Shown one piece after another: positions 53,947-57,368 of a stretch of DNA of 57,368 bases. A program made the position numbers and the translations under genes. The DNA is from a virus. The stretch lies in the IMG/VR virus record IMGVR_UViG_3300009610_000033, positions 1-57,368 of that record. One strand, given 5' to 3'. The notes beneath the pieces were generated by a model. The model saw only the letters and a list, made by a program, of their open reading frames with translations. It was not told the DNA's origin and did no database searches. How positions within the stretch are numbered: position 1 is the stretch's first letter; every line of letters begins with the position of its first letter.

Positions 53947-55035
53947 GTGGCAGCCCGAACCGCCGTAGCGACCGGCAATTGGTCCAACCCCGCGATTTGG
54001 GACGGGGGTGTTTCTGTGCCCGGCGTCGGTGACACGGCGGACTCCAACGGGTTCACCGTCACCATCGACACGGACGTCACCTGCACGTCGCTGATCAATA
54101 CTCATGCCAGCGCGGGCAGCTTCTCCGTCACGGCGACCGGCCGCACGATCAATGCGAACATCGTGGCGACGGGCCGATTCGTTCTCGCCATTGGCACAGG
54201 CAGTCCGGGCAACCTGACCACGATCAACGGCAACGTGACTGGTGGCAGCTCCAGTGGCGTGGTTGGGATCAGCTATACCGGGTTTGGAAACGTCACGATC
54301 AATGGCAACGTGACCGGCGGCAGCGCCTCCAGCGGCCACGGCATGAACGTGCAGGGCGCCGCCGCCATGACCGTCACCGTCAATGGCAATGTGTTGGGCG
54401 GCTCAGGTGTTGGCGCCAATGGCATCGACGGCGACCGAAACAACACATGGATCGTTAGCGGAACAGTAACGGGCGGGAGCAATACGAACGCGGTAGGCTT
54501 GAATGCCCGAAGCGCCGGATGCATCGTAACCGTCGGCGGCGCAATTTCCGGGGGAGGTGCCGCCGGGGCCTCCGGGGTAGCAATGATCTCTAGTGGCTTA
54601 CTCACGGCCAATGGCCCCGTTCTTGGGGGCACCAACGCCACCGCCTACGGGATCAGTCGAACTGGCAATGGCCTGAGCATCGTGAATAACACGGTGACAG
54701 GTTCGGCCAACGCACACGGCATCAACTTGGCGGCGTTGCTCTCCGCGTCCGTGACGGTGGTGGGCGCGGCGATCACGGGTGGGTCGGCCGCCAATGTCTG
54801 CGGGATCAACAACGCGGGCACCGGCTCGATCCAGACCACGAGCAACATCGTCGGCGGCAGCGCGGCGGGCGCCTATGGCGTGGCCAACGCCTCCACCGGG
54901 CCGGTGATCCTGCTGGGCACAGCAACCAACAACACCGCCAACGCCATCAACCACGCTGGTGCCGGGGTGACCTACAGCTGTGGGGTCTCCAGCTCCGGCG
55001 GCGGGCGGGGCATGTTTCCGGGGGTAATGGGATAA
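53947..55035 (+). CDS. Beta-helix tail fibre / receptor-binding protein
   Basis: 362 residues from a GTG. More than ten imperfect repeats of about 20-25 residues with the core GNVTGGS...GI or GAITGGSAA..GI (for example near residues 100, 120, 145, 175, 200, 225, 275 and 300) indicate a right-handed beta-helix of stacked Gly/Asn/Thr turns. Such solenoids in fibres bind or degrade surface sugars. No catalytic acid pair is obvious, so binding is the more careful call. Confidence 0.7.
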   Translation: MAARTAVATGNWSNPAIWDGGVSVPGVGDTADSNGFTVTIDTDVTCTSLINTHASAGSFSVTATGRTINANIVATGRFVLAIGTGSPGNLTTINGNVTGGSSSGVVGISYTGFGNVTINGNVTGGSASSGHGMNVQGAAAMTVTVNGNVLGGSGVGANGIDGDRNNTWIVSGTVTGGSNTNAVGLNARSAGCIVTVGGAISGGGAAGASGVAMISSGLLTANGPVLGGTNATAYGISRTGNGLSIVNNTVTGSANAHGINLAALLSASVTVVGAAITGGSAANVCGINNAGTGSIQTTSNIVGGSAAGAYGVANASTGPVILLGTATNNTANAINHAGAGVTYSCGVSSSGGGRGMFPGVMG

Positions 55036-55039
55036 CACC

Positions 55040-56599
55040 ATGCGCCTCCTGGAAACCGATTCGCTCTCAAACCAGAACATTTCCAGCGCGCTGGAAATCG
55101 GCTCCTACACAGCGGACGCGGCCCGGCACGTCCTGGCGCGCGTCTGCGTTGACCAGGTGGCCGGCGCGGGCGATTACATCGTCTACGCCACGATCCAGCG
55201 CGGTGGCACCGGCTCGGCCTACCGATTGCATCCGACCACGACGGCCACCGTTGCTAGCGGCGTGACGGCCATCGCCTTTGTGTCCGTGTCGATCCCGGTC
55301 AGCACGAGCGACGTGGTGAAGATCTACGTCGACGGACTGGCCGGCGACACCACGACCCCCGACCCGACAGTGGAGTGGTTTGAAGTAGACACCCTGCGGC
55401 CGACGACGGCTGACCGGACGGTGTTGGTGGACGCCAATGGCAACGTCAGCCTCGGCGCCATCCTCGGAACGGCGCTCACTGAGGGCGCTGCCGGCCGCAT
55501 TGCAGCCGCGTTCCAGACCATGCTCAACATCGCGGCGCCGGTGTTCACGGTCGCCAGCGTCAACCAGACGGGCGACTCCTTCGGCCGCATCGGGGCCAAC
55601 GGCGCCGGCCTTACTGCGCTCGCCCTGGCATCGGACGTGGCGACCATCCTGGCGGCCCTTACGACGATCGCCGGCTACCTGGACACCGAAGTGGCCGCCA
55701 TCCTGGCGGCGGTCGACACCGAGGTCGCGGCGATCAAGCTGAAGACCGACAACCTGCCGGTCGACCCGGCCGACGCATCCGAAGTCGCCGCACTCATCGC
55801 CACGGCACAGGCGAGCCTGACGACCATCGCCGGGTACACCGACACCCTGGAGGCCAGCGCGACGGCACTGGCTGCCGCGCTGGCCCTGGTGCAAGGCTAC
55901 ACGGACCAGGTAGAGGGGTACACAGACACCGTCGAGGCGGGGCAGACGACGATCCTGTCGAAGCTCCTCAAGTACGTCCAGCTCATGACGCGCAAGGATG
56001 CCGCAATAGCCGCCGACAACGCCACCGAGCTGGCTGCGATCAACGCCAACGGGGGCAGCGGGGCGGGCGCGTTCGTCTCGACGACGGACAGCCAGGAGGG
56101 CATCCGCGACGCCATCAGCGCCGGCAGCGCGTCGGCCGCCGACATCGCCGCTGAGCTGGCCGCTGCCGGCTACACCGTCGTCGACACCGACAGCGTGAGC
56201 AGCAGCGCCGTCAGCAAGCGCCGCGGTGACCTGTGGACGGTGGCGTTCACCGACCTTGGAGCTCTGGGTACCTGGACGAAGCTGTGGCTGACGATCAAGT
56301 CCGGCTACAGCGATCCTGACACAGCAGCCACCGTGCAGATCCTACTCACCAACCCGGGGGCCGTCGGCGATGGCCTGCAGCGGCTCAACGGAGCGGCGGC
56401 TACCGCTGCCCAGGGTGGCATCGTGGTGGATGACTCGGCAACCGGAGACCTCACGTTCACGGTCGCCGCTGTTGCCACCGCTCAGCTTGCCCCAGGACAG
56501 TACTACTTCGACGTCCAGATCCTTCGCGCTGACGGCACGACCACGCTCGCAGAGGGAACCTGGACCGTGAGGCCTGACGCCACGAGGGCCACCAGCTGA
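55040..56599 (+). CDS. Coiled-coil tail fibre protein
   Basis: 519 residues. N-terminal beta domain (about 1-120), then a helical stalk (about 205-330) built from repeats of TTIAGYLDTEVAAI/AGYTDTLEASATAL type with KTDNLPVDPADAS between, typical of phage fibre stalks, and a C-terminal beta domain (about 395-510). It probably trimerises and carries a receptor-binding tip. Confidence 0.65.
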   Translation: MRLLETDSLSNQNISSALEIGSYTADAARHVLARVCVDQVAGAGDYIVYATIQRGGTGSAYRLHPTTTATVASGVTAIAFVSVSIPVSTSDVVKIYVDGLAGDTTTPDPTVEWFEVDTLRPTTADRTVLVDANGNVSLGAILGTALTEGAAGRIAAAFQTMLNIAAPVFTVASVNQTGDSFGRIGANGAGLTALALASDVATILAALTTIAGYLDTEVAAILAAVDTEVAAIKLKTDNLPVDPADASEVAALIATAQASLTTIAGYTDTLEASATALAAALALVQGYTDQVEGYTDTVEAGQTTILSKLLKYVQLMTRKDAAIAADNATELAAINANGGSGAGAFVSTTDSQEGIRDAISAGSASAADIAAELAAAGYTVVDTDSVSSSAVSKRRGDLWTVAFTDLGALGTWTKLWLTIKSGYSDPDTAATVQILLTNPGAVGDGLQRLNGAAATAAQGGIVVDDSATGDLTFTVAAVATAQLAPGQYYFDVQILRADGTTTLAEGTWTVRPDATRATS

Positions 56600-56898
56600 T
56601 GATCCGCTCCCTCCGCCGCCGACTGGCCGGCCAAGCCTACGCACTCGCACGTCACCTCGACGACCTCGCGCGCTGGCTGGCCGCACCGTACATCCCGCCC
56701 CGCGACCCGGACGCTGTGGCAGCCGGCCGAGCTGCGTTTCTCGACGCTGGTGCCGCCAACTTCGGCGAGGGCCAGGCGCGCAAGCAGCTGGCGGCGGGAC
56801 TCATTGCCGAGGATCTGGCTACCGGTGCGAAGGTAGGACGACGCACCAACGGGAACGGGCACCACATCGACAACACCATGACGGACGACGACCAATGA
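56599..56898 (+). CDS. Small hypothetical protein near the lysis genes
   Basis: 99 residues. Basic, amphipathic N-terminal helix (SLRRRLAGQAYALARHLDDL) then a flexible Asn/Asp-rich end. ATGA overlap with the next gene; could be a small assembly or lysis factor. Confidence 0.5.
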   Translation: MIRSLRRRLAGQAYALARHLDDLARWLAAPYIPPRDPDAVAAGRAAFLDAGAANFGEGQARKQLAAGLIAEDLATGAKVGRRTNGNGHHIDNTMTDDDQ

Positions 56899-57188
56899 CC
56901 ATCAACGAAGCCAAGGAGGCCGCCATGGGAATGACCGGTCCGGACCTGTGGAAGCTGGCGCTGGGTGGCCTGTTGACCATGTTGTTTGCGCTGGTCGGAA
57001 TCCTCGCGACAGACGGCCGTGCCCGCATGGACCGGCTCGACCGTCAGGTCGACGCGATCTCCTCGCAGCGCCAGGAGGACGCCGGCGACATCCGGGAGCT
57101 GAAGACCAACATCGCGAATATCGCGTGGCGGCTGGATCGCATCGACGCCAAGCTCGACCAGGCGCTGGACAGGGACGAAAGGCCATGA
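56895..57188 (+). CDS. XhlA-like lysis helper / holin
   Basis: 97 residues: one membrane helix (LWKLALGGLLTMLFALVGILA, about 18-38) followed by a long coiled coil (RMDRLDRQVDAISSQ through RELKTNIANIAWRLDRIDAKLDQAL). This topology matches XhlA/hemolysin-type partners of holins. It adjoins the endolysin if the map is circular. Confidence 0.65.
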   Translation: MTINEAKEAAMGMTGPDLWKLALGGLLTMLFALVGILATDGRARMDRLDRQVDAISSQRQEDAGDIRELKTNIANIAWRLDRIDAKLDQALDRDERP

Positions 57189-57368
57189 GGAATCTAATGC
57201 CCAGACTACCACGCTTCGAGACCTTCCATGGCGCCGATCGCCAGTGGTACTGGCGGCTGGTCGCCAGCAACGGCCAGGTCGTGGCCATCGGCGGCGAGGG
57301 CTTCACGCGCCCCGAGGATGCGCTGCGGGCGGCCCGGAGCGTTGGGCGCGCGGCGGTTGTGGCAGAGA
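57185..57368 (+). CDS. YegP/DUF1508-like protein, runs off the right end
   Basis: 61 codons are present. RFETFHGADRQWYWRLVASNGQVVA and EGFTRPEDALRAARSVGRAA fit the YegP/DUF1508 repeat. If the last five bases (AGAGA) are the same as the first five, the frame continues for ten more codons and ends at TGA 35-37, overlapping the endolysin ATG; without the overlap it would end at 18-20. Confidence 0.7.
   Translation, partial: MRNLMPRLPRFETFHGADRQWYWRLVASNGQVVAIGGEGFTRPEDALRAARSVGRAAVVAE

Noticed and set aside
1-57368. CRISPR arrays, insertion sequences and rRNA genes
   Set aside because: No regularly spaced direct repeats of CRISPR length, no transposase motif with terminal inverted repeats, and no rRNA-like segment were seen on reading through both strands.

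Overview
The window reads as a complete or nearly complete genome of a temperate, long-tailed (siphovirus-type) tailed phage of about 57 kb with high G+C. The two ends appear to join. An open YegP/DUF1508 gene runs off the right end and, across a shared 5-base end, closes with an ATGA overlap onto the endolysin start at the left end. The host is most likely a high-GC Chloroflexota bacterium: two exported proteins carry long Pro/Thr/Ala-rich linkers of the kind common in secreted Chloroflexota proteins, promoters are sigma-70-like (TTGACA-17-TATACT), and attP carries the 3' half of a tRNA-Trp gene. The host call is inference.

Layout. 1-3.7 kb (+): end of the lysis region, with a two-domain endolysin containing a GH25 lysozyme, a PT-rich exported protein, an Acb2/Tad1-type anti-CBASS sponge and a four-helix holin candidate. 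3.7-8.9 kb (-): an accessory operon with a ribbon-helix-helix regulator, a DUF4326 protein, an HNH-FtsK fusion ATPase, two membrane proteins (one with a cytoplasmic HTH domain), and a separately promoted DUF2335 membrane cassette. 9.3-10.7 kb: attP, arm-type repeats and a tyrosine integrase whose 3' end contains the att core. 10.8-13.2 kb (+): a fused DNA methyltransferase/nuclease-like protein and a peptidase-less LexA-like repressor. 13.25-15 kb: first rightward genes, a minus-strand exported PT-rich moron and a small wHTH regulator.

15-26.3 kb (+): dense early/replication region in which most genes overlap by ATGA or GTGA. It encodes many small zinc-binding proteins, an RDF-like protein, tandem excisionase-like HTHs, a replication initiator with iterons inside its gene, and a ParB-methyltransferase fusion. 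26.4-57.4 kb (+): packaging, head (portal-MuF fusion, protease with nested scaffold, decoration, major capsid), connector genes interleaved with two glycosyltransferases, tail tube, tail chaperones with an apparent +1/-2 frameshift, a 2015-residue tape measure, baseplate proteins, a beta-helix fibre, a coiled-coil fibre and an XhlA-like lysis helper.

Regulation is unusually legible. A GAAC-N4-GTTC/GTGC (SOS-box-like) operator sits directly against the -10 element at four promoters: the leader of the minus operon, int, the LexA-like gene itself, and the main rightward promoter. A second divergent promoter pair with inverted repeats precedes the ribbon-helix-helix gene. Three promoters are followed by a terminator-like hairpin inside the 5' leader, which suggests processive antitermination or attenuation. 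The features most worth following up are the LexA-like operator network, the HNH-FtsK/membrane-HTH operon, the Acb2 homologue, the glycosyltransferases inside the virion module, and the non-minus-1 tail frameshift.
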